NCBI RefSeq assembly: GCF_020097815.1 | Contig: NZ_CP083663.1 | Coordinates: 2,418,001 to 2,482,000, forward strand | DNA from: Haloprofundus salinisoli | GTDB taxonomy: Archaea; Halobacteriota; Halobacteria; Halobacteriales; Haloferacaceae | Direction of reading: 5' to 3' | DNA length: 64,000 nucleotides | Shown here: positions 1 to 7,461 of the stretch, one piece after another | Position numbering within the stretch: position 1 is the first letter of the stretch | Layout: every line of letters starts with the position of its first letter | Made by a program: the position numbers and the translations under genes | Notes under the pieces: generated by a model | Seen by the model: the letters and a program-made list of their open reading frames with translations, nothing else | Told to the model about the DNA's origin: nothing | Database searches by the model: none

Positions 1-1
1 G

Positions 2-1558
2 TTCCCGCGGACGACGTACGCGGGCGCGGAGACGGGCCACCAGTTGCTCCACACGATGTACGAGCAGCTCGTCAAGCGCGGCATCAAGGTGTACGACGAG
101 TGGTACGTGCTCAATCTCGCCGTCTCCGACGAGGAGGTGCCCGAAGACCGCAGCTGCCACGGTATCGTCGCCTACGACATCCAGTCGGGCGAGGTGTCGG
201 GCTTCCGCGCCCGCAACGGTGTCATCCTCGCGACGGGCGGCCCCGGTCAGGTGTACGACCACACGACCAACGCCGTCGCCAACACCGGCGACGGGGTGGC
301 GATGGCGTACCGCGCGGGCGTCCCGATGGAGGACATGGAGTTCATCCAGTTCCACCCGACGACGCTGCCGTCGACGGGCGTCCTCATCACCGAGGGGGTC
401 CGCGGCGAGGGCGGCATCCTCTACAACGAGAACGGCGAGCGCCTGATGTTCGAGTACGGCTACGCGAACAACGCCGGCGAGCTCGCCTCCCGCGACGTGG
501 TGTCGCGCGCCGAGTTGACCGAAATCAACGCCGGCCGCGGTATCGAGGACGAGTACGTCCACCTCGACATGCGTCACCTCGGCGAGGGGCGCATCATCGA
601 CCGTCTCGAGAACATCGTCCACCTCTCGGAGGACTTCGAAGGCGTCGACCCGCTCGAAGAGCCGATGCCGGTCAAACCCGGCCAGCACTACGCGATGGGC
701 GGCGTCGAGACCGACGAGAACGGTGAGACGTGCATCACCGGCCTCTACGCGGCCGGCGAGTGCGCCTGCGCCTCCGTTCACGGGTCGAACCGCCTCGGCG
801 GCAACGCGCTGCCGGAGCTCATCGTCTTCGGCCGACGCGCGGGCGCGCACGCCGCGGGCAAGGACCTCGGCACGGCGAAGATTACGACCGGCAAGCGCGG
901 CGAGTGGGAAGCGGGCGAAGTCGACACTCCCGTCGCGCCCGGCGAAGTGCGCTCCTCGAACGAGGACGCCGTCGCCGACGGCGGGAAAGCGCCCGACGCC
1001 GGTGAGCCGAGCGACGCGAAGCGAGCCTCGTCACGAGCGGAGCGAAGCGATGGCGGAGCGGTAGCGACCACGGGCGACGAGATCGTCACCCGCGCCGTCG
1101 AAGCCGAGAACCGACGCATCGAGCGTCTCATGACCAAGAACGAGGGCGTTCAGCACGCCGAGATCCGTTCGGAGGTCCAGAAGTCGATGACGCGACACGT
1201 CAACGTCTTCCGCGAGAAGGAAGGGCTGAAACAGGCGCTGCGTGACCTCAGAGAGGCTCGCGAGCGCTACACCGACGTGTACGTCAACGACCCCTCGCGG
1301 ACGTACAACACCGACCTCATCCAGACCATCGAGACGCGCAACATCCTCGACCTCGCGGAGGCGATCACGCTCGGCGCGCTCGCGCGCGAGGAGTTCCGCG
1401 GCGCACACTGGCGCAAGGAACACCAGGAGCGCGACGACGAAACGTGGCTGAAGCACACGATGCTGTCGTGGAACGACGGGTCGCCGGAACTGTGGTACAA
1501 GCCGGTCATCCTCGAAGGCGAGGACAAGACGTACGAGCCGAAGATCCGCAGCTACTGA
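2..1558 (+). CDS. sdhA: Succinate dehydrogenase/fumarate reductase flavoprotein subunit (5' truncated)
   Basis: This is the 3' part of the FAD subunit of succinate dehydrogenase (complex II, membrane-associated, TCA cycle). The reading frame runs in from the window edge, so the Rossmann FAD motif and the His-FAD site are not visible. Visible family motifs are the substrate-site stretch HPTTLPSTGVLITEGVRGEG, HYAMGGV, and the C-terminal FAD stretch GLYAAGECACASVHGSNRLG. Arg-rich helical C-terminal domain follows. About 60 residues between 'AGKDLG' and 'EAENRRIERL' form a low-complexity Ser/Ala/Asp/Gly linker, part of it encoded by a GAAGCGA-type repeat (nt 1009-1063). Partner subunits are presumably upstream, outside the window. 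Confidence 0.95.
   Translation, partial: FPRTTYAGAETGHQLLHTMYEQLVKRGIKVYDEWYVLNLAVSDEEVPEDRSCHGIVAYDIQSGEVSGFRARNGVILATGGPGQVYDHTTNAVANTGDGVAMAYRAGVPMEDMEFIQFHPTTLPSTGVLITEGVRGEGGILYNENGERLMFEYGYANNAGELASRDVVSRAELTEINAGRGIEDEYVHLDMRHLGEGRIIDRLENIVHLSEDFEGVDPLEEPMPVKPGQHYAMGGVETDENGETCITGLYAAGECACASVHGSNRLGGNALPELIVFGRRAGAHAAGKDLGTAKITTGKRGEWEAGEVDTPVAPGEVRSSNEDAVADGGKAPDAGEPSDAKRASSRAERSDGGAVATTGDEIVTRAVEAENRRIERLMTKNEGVQHAEIRSEVQKSMTRHVNVFREKEGLKQALRDLREARERYTDVYVNDPSRTYNTDLIQTIETRNILDLAEAITLGALAREEFRGAHWRKEHQERDDETWLKHTMLSWNDGSPELWYKPVILEGEDKTYEPKIRSY
1009..1063. repeat. GAGCGA/GAAGCGA low-complexity repeat inside sdhA
   Basis: Two near-copies of a GAGCGA-GCGAAGCGA unit flank a small palindrome (CTCGT-C-ACGAG). 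The type of sequence is common between genes in haloarchaea; here it is read in frame as a Ser/Arg/Ala-rich linker. Confidence 0.6.
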
Positions 1559-1572
1559 ACCGAAGTAGTCCG

Positions 1573-1577
1573 TTTTT
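1573..1577 (+). terminator. T-tract terminator after sdhA
   Basis: A run of five T residues lies 14 nt after the sdhA stop in GC-rich sequence, the usual look of a haloarchaeal terminator. Confidence 0.4.
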
Positions 1578-1767
1578 CCGACGCCGGATCGACGACGAAC
1601 AATTGTGAAAATCCCGACAATTCACGACGACAGTCGAAAGCATACCGGCTGAAGGCATCGCCTACGGGTGGGTCGAAAGGGTGTTCAACCTTACAGTAAT
1701 CCTTCGAGACGCGCCGAAACGCCGGTTTTCTGAGTTCGCGGCTGTTTCGACGACTGTCGTAGAGAGA

Positions 1768-1777
1768 TTTTATTATT
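1768..1777 (+). promoter_or_regulatory. TATA-like box of the small wHTH gene
   Basis: An AT-only decamer (TTTTATTATT) in GC-rich surroundings. It lies about 29 nt before the ATG at 1802, which fits a leaderless transcript and argues against the ATG at 1787. Confidence 0.55.
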
Positions 1778-1801
1778 GTCGAACTCATGGAGTCGGACAA
1801 G

Positions 1802-2026
1802 ATGATTTCGCAGACGAGTCAACAGACGACCGTTCCCGATACACTCCGTTCGCCGCGCGCAAAACTCGTGTATCTGTACCTCTCGACGCACGGAGACGCC
1901 TCCGTTTCGGAACTACAGGAGAGTCTCGCAATGACGAAACTCACTCTCTACAGTATTCTTCGGACGCTTCAGGGGGAGGGGTTGGTCGGCCGCGACGCCG
2001 GCTCGGACCGCTACTCGCTGGTCTAA
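1802..2026 (+). CDS. Small winged-helix DNA-binding protein
   Basis: A 74-residue protein consisting of one winged-helix domain. A helical part (SPRAKLVYLYLSTHGDASVSELQESL) is followed by a recognition-helix-like stretch (TKLTLYSILRTLQGEGLV) and a short beta wing (RDAGSDRYSLV), as in MarR/TrmB-like regulators of haloarchaea. There is no sensor domain. The ATG at 1802 is preferred because of the TATA-like box at 1768; an in-frame ATG at 1787 would add five residues. Target genes are unknown; it converges with the minus-strand cluster that follows. Confidence 0.75.
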   Translation: MISQTSQQTTVPDTLRSPRAKLVYLYLSTHGDASVSELQESLAMTKLTLYSILRTLQGEGLVGRDAGSDRYSLV

Positions 2027-2031
2027 CCGTA

Positions 2032-2190
2032 CTATCGGTTTCTCGGAGCGCGCGCTTTTCTGACGGTCGCGCCGTCTCTCACCAGGTCGTCACAGCGCGG
2101 ACAGACCCGCGGGTTCTCCACTTCGTCGGGCGTAAAGACGCGGACGTACGCTCGGGTGACGAACGCCCCGCAGTTCGCACATTCAGGCAT
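2032..2190 (-). CDS. Zinc-finger micro-protein (DUF7563-like)
   Basis: A 52-residue protein, MPECANCGAF...RVFTPDEVENP...VCPRCDDLV, with two CxxC pairs (residues 4/7 and 30/33) that should bind one zinc ion. The pattern matches a very common haloarchaeal micro-protein family that I recall as DUF7563; the family number is from memory. Function is unknown. The gene ends only 5 nt from the convergent wHTH gene. Codon use is typical of the host. Confidence 0.75.
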   Translation of the reverse strand: MPECANCGAFVTRAYVRVFTPDEVENPRVCPRCDDLVRDGATVRKARAPRNR

Positions 2191-2233
2191 ATCGATACGT
2201 TTCGAGAGTAGCCATATATAAAATTTACCGGAC

Positions 2234-2320
2234 TCAGAGCAACGCCAGCAGAACGCCGAGAAGAATCAGGGCTAACAGAAGCGATACGACGCCGAGGAAG
2301 AACCGGTCTGCACTGTCCAT
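2234..2320 (-). CDS. 28-residue single-pass membrane micro-protein
   Basis: The protein has a short polar head (MDSADRFF) followed by one strongly hydrophobic helix rich in Leu, Val and Ile up to the stop. Small proteins of this shape recur in haloarchaea, but I cannot assign a role. It lies 43 nt downstream, on the same strand, from the start of the zinc micro-protein and may share a transcript with it. Confidence 0.5.
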   Translation of the reverse strand: MDSADRFFLGVVSLLLALILLGVLLALL

Positions 2321-2373
2321 CGTACCGAGAGTGGACACCGTTTCGACATAAACGTTCGCCGGCCGATGAACGT

Positions 2374-2997
2374 TCACGGCTCTCGGTCGAACCCGCGAAC
2401 CGACGCTTCCACAGAAAGCACGGCCGCCAGCACCAACAGGCAGACGGCGAACACCAGTGCGAGGACCGAGACGTCGACGACGGAGACGCCCAGACCAGCT
2501 TGGGCGAAGGGATTCCCTCCGCCGACAGCGACGTATCCCTTGACGGCGTTGACGCCGCCGAACCCGAGCAACACGAAAGCGTGGACCATCGCCGTCGCAA
2601 AGCCGCCGGTGAAAAAGCCGAGCAACGAGCAGACGGCCTCGGCGTTGAGCACCTCGCGCGCCTGCGTCTCGTTCATCGTCCGCCCGAGTCGAAGTCGCCA
2701 GACGCCGACCGCGGCGTGACCGAGGCCCGTCAGCGCGACGAGCGAGACGCCGACCAGGCCCACGAACGCGACTTTTGGCGTCGCGAAACCGATGCTCTCG
2801 GGCAGATACGCTCGTCGAACCGGCTCCGGCAGAACCGCGAGCGCCGGATACAGCGCCGCAAGCGAGAACAGCAGATAGCTCTGCCACGTGAGTTTCCGAG
2901 CGAGTGACTGCCGAAAGAGGCTGTGTCGCTCCGCTTGCAGTCGCTCGTAGGCGGACTCGCCCACGAGCGCGTCAGCAATCGGATCCTCGACGGACAC
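2374..2997 (-). CDS. Multi-pass membrane protein of unknown function
   Basis: A 207-residue protein with a soluble N-terminus (SVEDPIADALVGESAYERLQ) and about four or five hydrophobic segments, the last near residues 170-195. I do not recognise a family. GTG at 2997 is chosen because upstream in-frame codons give a Cys/Arg-rich, untypical sequence, and an AT-rich box (TTAGATACAAATA on the minus strand) lies about 30 nt before it. An in-frame ATG at 3144 would add 49 residues. Confidence 0.65.
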   Translation of the reverse strand: MSVEDPIADALVGESAYERLQAERHSLFRQSLARKLTWQSYLLFSLAALYPALAVLPEPVRRAYLPESIGFATPKVAFVGLVGVSLVALTGLGHAAVGVWRLRLGRTMNETQAREVLNAEAVCSLLGFFTGGFATAMVHAFVLLGFGGVNAVKGYVAVGGGNPFAQAGLGVSVVDVSVLALVFAVCLLVLAAVLSVEASVRGFDREP

Positions 2998-3267
2998 GCT
3001 GGTGGCTCTTCGCTCACAGTATTTGTATCTAACGCCGACACGGACGAGTGACGGGGTCGTCCCCTCGTCGAGAGCGGAGCGTGACGTTCGTTCGCAATCG
3101 TCGTGCGTCCGTCTGACGTAGATATATAACCCCTCCTCGTTCATCTATCATTGCGCAGTACTCTACTGCACACCACAACGTCGCGGGGCACCGCGACATC
3201 TGACACACCTTCTCGGAAACGCCTCGGTTCAGAGCTTCTGCCCTCGACGTGTTCTACGCCCTCTCTG

Positions 3268-3945
3268 CTATCGGGCGTCGTCCGACCGCCGGAACAGCCG
3301 AAGCGTGTCGTTGCCGAGTCGCTTTGACGCCGTTTCGGTGAATCCGCGAGCGGAGAAGATTCGACTCCAGCGACGGTAGTACAGCGGAACCGCGTCGTCG
3401 ACGTAGTTCACCTCGGGCGTCTCCGCGTCCGCCTCTCGTCTCTCCGAGTTCGTCTCTTGGCTCTCGTCGGAGTTGACGTCGACATCGCCCTCGATCTCGA
3501 CGGTGAGGAGGTGGTCGGCGGTGATGCGCGCCAGTTCGTCGAACACCCACTCGTTGTCGGGGTGGATGTGCTGGAGCGTCTCTACGGAGTAGACGACGTC
3601 GAACGCGTCGTCGTCGAACTCCGAGACGACGTTCTCGATGGCGTCGATGTAGAACGTCCCCGCGGCGGCGAGGTCGGGATACGCCTGGCGCATCACCGTC
3701 GTCGCCTCCTCGTTGACGTCGATGCCGTGGAGGTTTCGGTATCCGTGGTTGTGCAGGTGAGCGAGATGCCGACCCGAACTACAGCCCAGTTCTAGAACCG
3801 ATAGGTCCACCTCCGAGTCGGAGGTGCGGTCGACGTACCGACGAATCGCCTCGCTGTTCTCGTCGGGACCGTAGTGCGCGTAGTAGTCCGGGGAGAACTC
3901 GCCGGAGCGCTTGGCCCACCGCTGACGGAGTTCGTCGGGAGTCAT
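3268..3945 (-). CDS. Class I SAM-dependent methyltransferase
   Basis: A 225-residue Rossmann-fold methyltransferase. Motif I is VLELGCSSGRHLAHL (about residues 49-63). An acidic residue ends beta-2 in NLHGIDVNEEA, and the motif IV region is FDVVYSVETLQHIH, typical of the UbiE/ubiquinone-type branch. A Glu/Asp-rich loop around residues 155-180 looks like a halophilic insertion. The substrate cannot be read from sequence. ATG at 3945 is preferred over an ATG 26 codons upstream, which would add a basic, unlikely extension. It stands alone, 140 nt from the cold-shock gene. Confidence 0.8.
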   Translation of the reverse strand: MTPDELRQRWAKRSGEFSPDYYAHYGPDENSEAIRRYVDRTSDSEVDLSVLELGCSSGRHLAHLHNHGYRNLHGIDVNEEATTVMRQAYPDLAAAGTFYIDAIENVVSEFDDDAFDVVYSVETLQHIHPDNEWVFDELARITADHLLTVEIEGDVDVNSDESQETNSERREADAETPEVNYVDDAVPLYYRRWSRIFSARGFTETASKRLGNDTLRLFRRSDDAR

Positions 3946-4085
3946 AGCTAAGGGAGAACGGCCGCGCGCGGTTAAGTGTCGGGTTTCCCTCGACAGTGAC
4001 CGATGGCGCTCGAAGCGAGGCACGCTGGAGTCACCGCTAAAAATGAAATCGGTAGTCGAGAATCGGTACTGCTGCTGCGTCGAGA

Positions 4086-4280
4086 TTACAGTCGGGTGAC
4101 GTTCGTCGCGCGCGGGCCCTTCGGGGCCTGCTCGATGTCGAACTCCACTTCCTGTCCCTCTTCGAGGTCCGGACCGCCGACGTCTTCCATGTGGAAGAAC
4201 ACGTCTTCGTCCGCATCCTCGCTCTCGATGAATCCGTAACCGCCGGTGTCGTTGAAAAAGTCGACCGTACCTTTCGCCAT
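4086..4280 (-). CDS. cspA: Cold-shock domain protein, copy 1
   Basis: A 64-residue single cold-shock (OB-fold) domain. RNP1-like GGYGFIES and RNP2-like DVFFHMED motifs are both present, so it should bind single-stranded RNA or DNA as an RNA chaperone. Length is normal for bacterial-type CspA; haloarchaea carry several paralogues. A close paralogue lies at 22090-22296. The two upstream regions share the element AAGGGTTAT at exactly the same distance from ATG. Confidence 0.95.
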   Translation of the reverse strand: MAKGTVDFFNDTGGYGFIESEDADEDVFFHMEDVGGPDLEEGQEVEFDIEQAPKGPRATNVTRL

Positions 4281-4308
4281 TGCATCTAGTCTAACTCGCT
4301 ACCCACTC

Positions 4309-4317
4309 ATAACCCTT
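4309..4317 (-). promoter_or_regulatory. Promoter element shared by both csp genes (copy 1)
   Basis: AAGGGTTAT on the minus strand, 28 nt before the csp start codon. The same nonamer sits 28 nt before the second csp gene. It probably contains the TATA box of a leaderless transcript. Confidence 0.6.
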
Positions 4318-4521
4318 TTGAGCGAATCGGGGGCACGAGTCAGTGTTTCGACTGGTTCGAGGCCCTCGGGCGGGTGTCGTGAGTACATGTTCGTAGCCCG
4401 GTCAGCTGCCGTTGAATCCTGTGAGTTGGCCGCCAGTTCTATGTTTCAGTGACGGCTACTTTCACCCGTGGCGTAATCGACGAACGATTCTCCGGGGGTC
4501 CTGAATCGAAAACAGTCGGGA

Positions 4522-4680
4522 GTGCTGTTCGTCTTGCTGGGAATCGCCGGGTTGTCGGTGCTCGGAGCTCTCGGAGACGGCGGCGCACGCACGGTGGCTG
4601 GTATCGTCGCCGGAAGCGTGTTCACGCTCATCGGTGTCGGCGTCTTTTTGACGCGATTCCGAGTTGGGCCGAGCCGATGA
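4522..4680 (+). CDS. Small two-helix membrane protein
   Basis: Starting at GTG 4522, the frame encodes 52 residues with two hydrophobic helices (VLFVLLGIAGLSVLGALG and TVAGIVAGSVFTLIGVGVFL) and a basic C-terminus. Start is uncertain: an in-frame stop lies a short way upstream and no ATG is available, so GTG 4522 or a CTG/TTG before it must serve. No family recognised. Confidence 0.45.
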   Translation: MLFVLLGIAGLSVLGALGDGGARTVAGIVAGSVFTLIGVGVFLTRFRVGPSR

Positions 4681-4711
4681 CTTACGGCGAGCAGTAAATT
4701 CGGGGGAGAAA

Positions 4712-4996
4712 GTGTTACAGAGTTCGTTGTCCGAATCGAGTACAGTGGGGATTGTCGTGGTTTTCCTCGTTTCAATCGGGAATATCGGACTCGCGGTGTT
4801 CTGGCGGTCGCGACTTCCGAGTGAACGGGTGTATCTGCTCATCAGTGGGGCTGCCGGGCTTTCGTATCTTTACGTCGTCTACACCGAGTGGAGCACATCT
4901 GCGGTGTATCTCTCGATGACACTGTTCTCCGCAATCATCCTCTGCGTCCTCCACTTGGGTTACAGAAGATATCTGAACTACGCGAAAGGGTACTGA
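4712..4996 (+). CDS. Small membrane protein, three predicted helices
   Basis: A 94-residue protein from GTG 4712, with hydrophobic segments around IVVVFLVSIGNIGLAVFW, VYLLISGAAGLSYLYVVY and VYLSMTLFSAIILCVLHLG, and a basic, Tyr-rich tail (YRRYLNYAKGY). An in-frame ATG at 4664 would overlap the preceding gene and add 16 polar residues. Follows the other small membrane gene by about 30 nt and may be cotranscribed. Function unknown. Confidence 0.55.
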   Translation: MLQSSLSESSTVGIVVVFLVSIGNIGLAVFWRSRLPSERVYLLISGAAGLSYLYVVYTEWSTSAVYLSMTLFSAIILCVLHLGYRRYLNYAKGY

Positions 4997-5057
4997 CGAC
5001 AGACTCTACTGACGTCGCGTCTCGGTGGTAGAGGACTTATTTCACGAGCGAAGTCGT

Positions 5058-5237
5058 CTACTCCGACTCTCTCCGCGACTGGTTCGCATCGAACGCGACG
5101 CCGAACACGACACCGAGCGCGATGCCGATAGCCAGTTGGTCCATCGAAACGCCGAGGGCGACACCGAGCGTCAGTCCGAGTGCCATCCCTGCGCCGGTGT
5201 CTCGCTTCGAGCCGTTTTCTTCACTCGTCGGGGCCAT
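5058..5237 (-). CDS. Glycine-zipper micro-protein
   Basis: A 59-residue protein. A polar, charged head (about 16 residues) is followed by two short hydrophobic stretches with repeated LGV/GVAxG patterns (ALGLTLGVALGVSM and IGIALGVVFGVAF) and an acidic tail. The glycine spacing suggests packed membrane helices, as in glycine-zipper proteins. I cannot give a function. It is separated from the neighbouring genes by 62 and 279 nt. Confidence 0.5.
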   Translation of the reverse strand: MAPTSEENGSKRDTGAGMALGLTLGVALGVSMDQLAIGIALGVVFGVAFDANQSRRESE

Positions 5238-5516
5238 CGCTGTCAGTTCTTCGGATTTCGATATAGCGTTGTCGGTCAGCCGGATTCCCGCGTTCGAGCA
5301 ACGAGATTTGAGCCGCGGTCACCACTCTTCTTGAGATGACTGTTGGTTACCAGTGACCATAACGTCACGTCGACATAGGTTTTTGGGTCGCTGTGTATGC
5401 GTTGAGGGGCAGGGGGCTGAATCGAAGGATGAGACGTCGGAGAGGGTTGAGTTGGCTACGTTGATACCTTCAAGGAGTGGTCGGTACGAGCAGTCGTACT
5501 GAATACAACGTACTTC

Positions 5517-5978
5517 TCAATCAAGATCTGTCTCAGTCGGCAACCGCATGATCGAGAGCCAAAACCGCTCTAATTCCAGTATCATGTCGATAAACTCGGT
5601 GGGATCGACCGGCTTCGTAAGGTACCCGTTCGCACATAGCTCGTAGGACTGGACGATGTCGATTTCGGCTTCCGAACTCGTGAGGACGATAATCGGGATG
5701 TGCCGCCGGTCAGAGTCCCCGTGGAGCTCTTCGAGCACCTCGTCTCCGTTCTTTCGAGGGAGGTTGAGATCTAACAGCACGAGGTCGGGCCGAGGTGCGT
5801 CGGCGTAGTCGTTTCGTTGAAAGAGGAAATCGAGGGCGTCGACGCCGTCGTTGACGACGTGGAGTGTATTTTTGATCATCCCGTCTTTGAACGCCTCTTT
5901 CGTGAGACGGACGTCGCCAGGATTATCCTCGACGAGGAGAATGTCGACCGGCTTGGTACTTCTCTGCTCACTTGTCAT
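5517..5978 (-). CDS. Stand-alone receiver-domain response regulator (Rcp1-like), copy 1
   Basis: A 153-residue protein made only of a CheY-like receiver. Acidic pocket residues lie in LLVEDNPGD, the phospho-acceptor is Asp70 in VLLDLNLPRKNG, the switch Thr is in VLTSSE, and the conserved Lys is in YLTKPVD. There is no output domain. The LNLPRKNGDEVL block is typical of the Rcp1-type regulators that pair with phytochrome-like histidine kinases. No kinase is adjacent. Its start overlaps the stop of the Cys-rich micro-protein gene (ATGA-type overlap), so the two are translationally coupled. It is roughly two-thirds identical by eye to the receiver at 21016. Confidence 0.9.
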   Translation of the reverse strand: MTSEQRSTKPVDILLVEDNPGDVRLTKEAFKDGMIKNTLHVVNDGVDALDFLFQRNDYADAPRPDLVLLDLNLPRKNGDEVLEELHGDSDRRHIPIIVLTSSEAEIDIVQSYELCANGYLTKPVDPTEFIDMILELERFWLSIMRLPTETDLD

Positions 5979-6130
5979 CTAATCACCTGATGGACGTTGA
6001 CAAAACACTCGGTGGGCACGGCGAACTGCTCCTCCCTGTGGGCCTCGGTCGCGTCGAACACCTTCTCAAACTCACCAATCATCGTTCTCTGAAATGAACA
6101 GTCTGTACATTCCCGGTTGGAACACGACAT
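5975..6130 (-). CDS. Cys-rich micro-protein coupled to a response regulator
   Basis: A 51-residue protein with four cysteines near the N-terminus and one more later (MSCSNRECTDCSF...FAVPTECFVNV). C8 and C11 form a CxxC pair; C3 and C42 may complete a metal site. The central segment FEKVFDATEAHREEQF is acidic and helical. Start ATG 6130 is 7 nt after the HalOD1 stop, and its TGA overlaps the receiver ATG, so it is the middle gene of a three-gene signalling operon. No family recognised. Confidence 0.6.
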   Translation of the reverse strand: MSCSNRECTDCSFQRTMIGEFEKVFDATEAHREEQFAVPTECFVNVHQVIR

Positions 6131-6137
6131 CAGAACG

Positions 6138-6410
6138 TTATCTCTTCGAATCTGCGTTCCCGTCGACGGAGACTATGCCACCGCTACTGACGGTCACCTC
6201 GTAGCCGTTGTTGGGAAAGTCGATCTGGAGGGAAGGGTTGCTACGTTCAGTTGTTTCGACAAGCGTGTCCAGAGCCTCTGGATCAATGGTCTCATAGAGC
6301 GGGTCAAGTTCCGCCTGATCGGCTTCTTCGAGAGCGGCAATCCTCTCAACAACTGCCTGGCTTGGTGTGACAGTCTCCAGTTTTGTGTTCATGTTGGGAG
6401 CTATGCTCAT
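6138..6410 (-). CDS. HalOD1 output-domain protein, copy 1
   Basis: A 90-residue protein matching the HalOD1 domain pattern: SQAVVERIAALEEADQAELDPLYETIDPEALDTLVE, then two beta strands IDFPNNGYEVTVSSGGIVSVD. In haloarchaea HalOD1 is found alone or fused to response regulators and is presumed a signalling output module. It opens an operon with the Cys-rich micro-protein and the receiver. ATG 6410 is chosen because an AT-rich box (GAATATTTAG, minus strand) lies about 40 nt before it; a GTG at 6443 is an alternative. Confidence 0.75.
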   Translation of the reverse strand: MSIAPNMNTKLETVTPSQAVVERIAALEEADQAELDPLYETIDPEALDTLVETTERSNPSLQIDFPNNGYEVTVSSGGIVSVDGNADSKR

Positions 6411-6714
6411 TGATTGATCGTATAGAGAGGCACCGTCTTCCACTAAATATTCGAGGAAGCTTATCTTTTCGAATCTATATAATGTAAAATTTGATACCTT
6501 AGCGGTTGTAAGTTATCCAGTTCTTGTGCAAAGAGCCCGAAACACGGATGGTTCTGAACTGCTGTTGTCGGTGCCCTAGAAGTCGTCGAGCGTCACGATG
6601 TCTCTGCGAAGCGCGTGCGGTTGAGTGCCTCGAAGCACGCCTCCAGGTGTCCGTGAGGGTGTACGCGACCTTTGATACAGTAGAGTTAAATCAGGTTTCG
6701 GACCTGAACTGCCA
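6411..6714. other. Non-coding stretch before tRNA-Thr with AT-rich promoter region
   Basis: Near 6444-6500 the sequence is very AT-rich and holds the probable HalOD1 promoter (minus strand). Near 6560-6660 short minus-strand runs look protein-like (HLEACFEALNRTRF, then RRDIVTLDDF in another frame). They are not connected in one frame, so they may be a decayed C-terminal gene fragment. No intact gene seen. Confidence 0.4.
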
Positions 6715-6788
6715 AGCCAGGAGTGGGATTTGAACCCACGAAGTCTCGATTACAAGTCGAGTGCATGAACCGCCCATGCTCTCCTGGC
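6715..6788 (-). tRNA. tRNA-Thr (anticodon TGT)
   Basis: A full cloverleaf can be drawn: 7-bp acceptor GCCAGGA/TCCTGGC, D stem GCAT/ATGC, anticodon stem CTCGA/TCGAG with loop CTTGTAA, T stem GTGGG/CCCAC, discriminator T. The anticodon TGT reads ACA. Position 8 reads G, where T is nearly universal. Confidence 0.9.
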
Positions 6789-6798
6789 GCGCCGTCAG

Positions 6799-7284
6799 TT
6801 ACCGGTCCGTCGGGTCGTTATTATCGTTTTCGACACGCTTCTCCAACTCGACGCGATGGAGACGGTAGCCGCGGCGCTCGTACAGTCGGCGAGCGGCCTC
6901 GTTGTCAGCCATCGCGTCGAGGCGGACCACGCACGCACCGGCGTCGGCGAGAGCGCTCTCGGCGGCGTCCAACAGCGCACTCCCGACGCCCTCGTTTCGG
7001 TACGCCGGCTCGACGTAGACGTTCTGAATCGTGCCGCGAGAGACGTCCTGCTCGTAACCGTCGGCTTCCGGTTCGAACATCACGAAGCCGACGATCTCGG
7101 GGTCGCGGGCGACGAGTAAGCCGCCGATGACGATGTGGCGCGTAATCGCGTCGTAAATCTTCTCGCGGTTCGCGTCGGCGCAGAGGTGCGACCCGAACTC
7201 GCGTTGTCCGGCCGCAAGCGCCACCCACAGCTCCGCGATACGGGCTGCCTCGGCCATCTCCGGGTGCTCTATCTGGACGCTCAC
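6799..7284 (-). CDS. GNAT-family N-acetyltransferase
   Basis: A 161-residue acetyltransferase of the GNAT fold. The acetyl-CoA loop is seen as VEPAYRNEGVGSALLDAAESAL (RNEGVG is the Q/RxxGxG/A motif), after strand TIQNVYV, and the C-terminal block is RLDAMADNEAARRLYERRGYRLHRVELEK. Substrate unknown; could be a small amine or a protein N-terminus. GTG 7284 is chosen because the longer reading from 7347 adds a very Arg-rich, non-typical leader. It follows tRNA-Thr on the same strand, with 10 nt between them. Confidence 0.85.
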   Translation of the reverse strand: MSVQIEHPEMAEAARIAELWVALAAGQREFGSHLCADANREKIYDAITRHIVIGGLLVARDPEIVGFVMFEPEADGYEQDVSRGTIQNVYVEPAYRNEGVGSALLDAAESALADAGACVVRLDAMADNEAARRLYERRGYRLHRVELEKRVENDNNDPTDR

Positions 7285-7415
7285 GTGGGTTCGTCTCCGT
7301 CTCGGCGCGCGGAATCGTCTCCGTTCGTCTCGATAACATATTTTCAACGGCGACCATCATAGAGTTTTCCGCAATCGGCATCCGTGAGTGCCTTTCTGCG
7401 TCGGAATGAAGAAAC

Positions 7416-7425
7416 ACTTATAAGT
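7416..7425 (+). promoter_or_regulatory. TATA-like box of the liv operon
   Basis: Palindromic ACTTATAAGT, 36 nt before the livH ATG. It is the only strong AT-rich box in the 177-nt gap and would drive livHMGF with a leader of about 10 nt. Confidence 0.6.
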
Positions 7426-7461
7426 ATTTCACGTCCGCACACATCATGGTGATAGTTAACA

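Noticed and set aside
3946-4023. Extended methyltransferase start at 4023
   Set aside because: Adds a basic, Arg-rich leader not seen in the family and untypical for this acidic proteome.
6799-7347. Longer start (7347) for the acetyltransferase
   Set aside because: Adds 21 mostly Arg-rich residues unlike the rest of the protein; GTG 7284 gives a normal family length.
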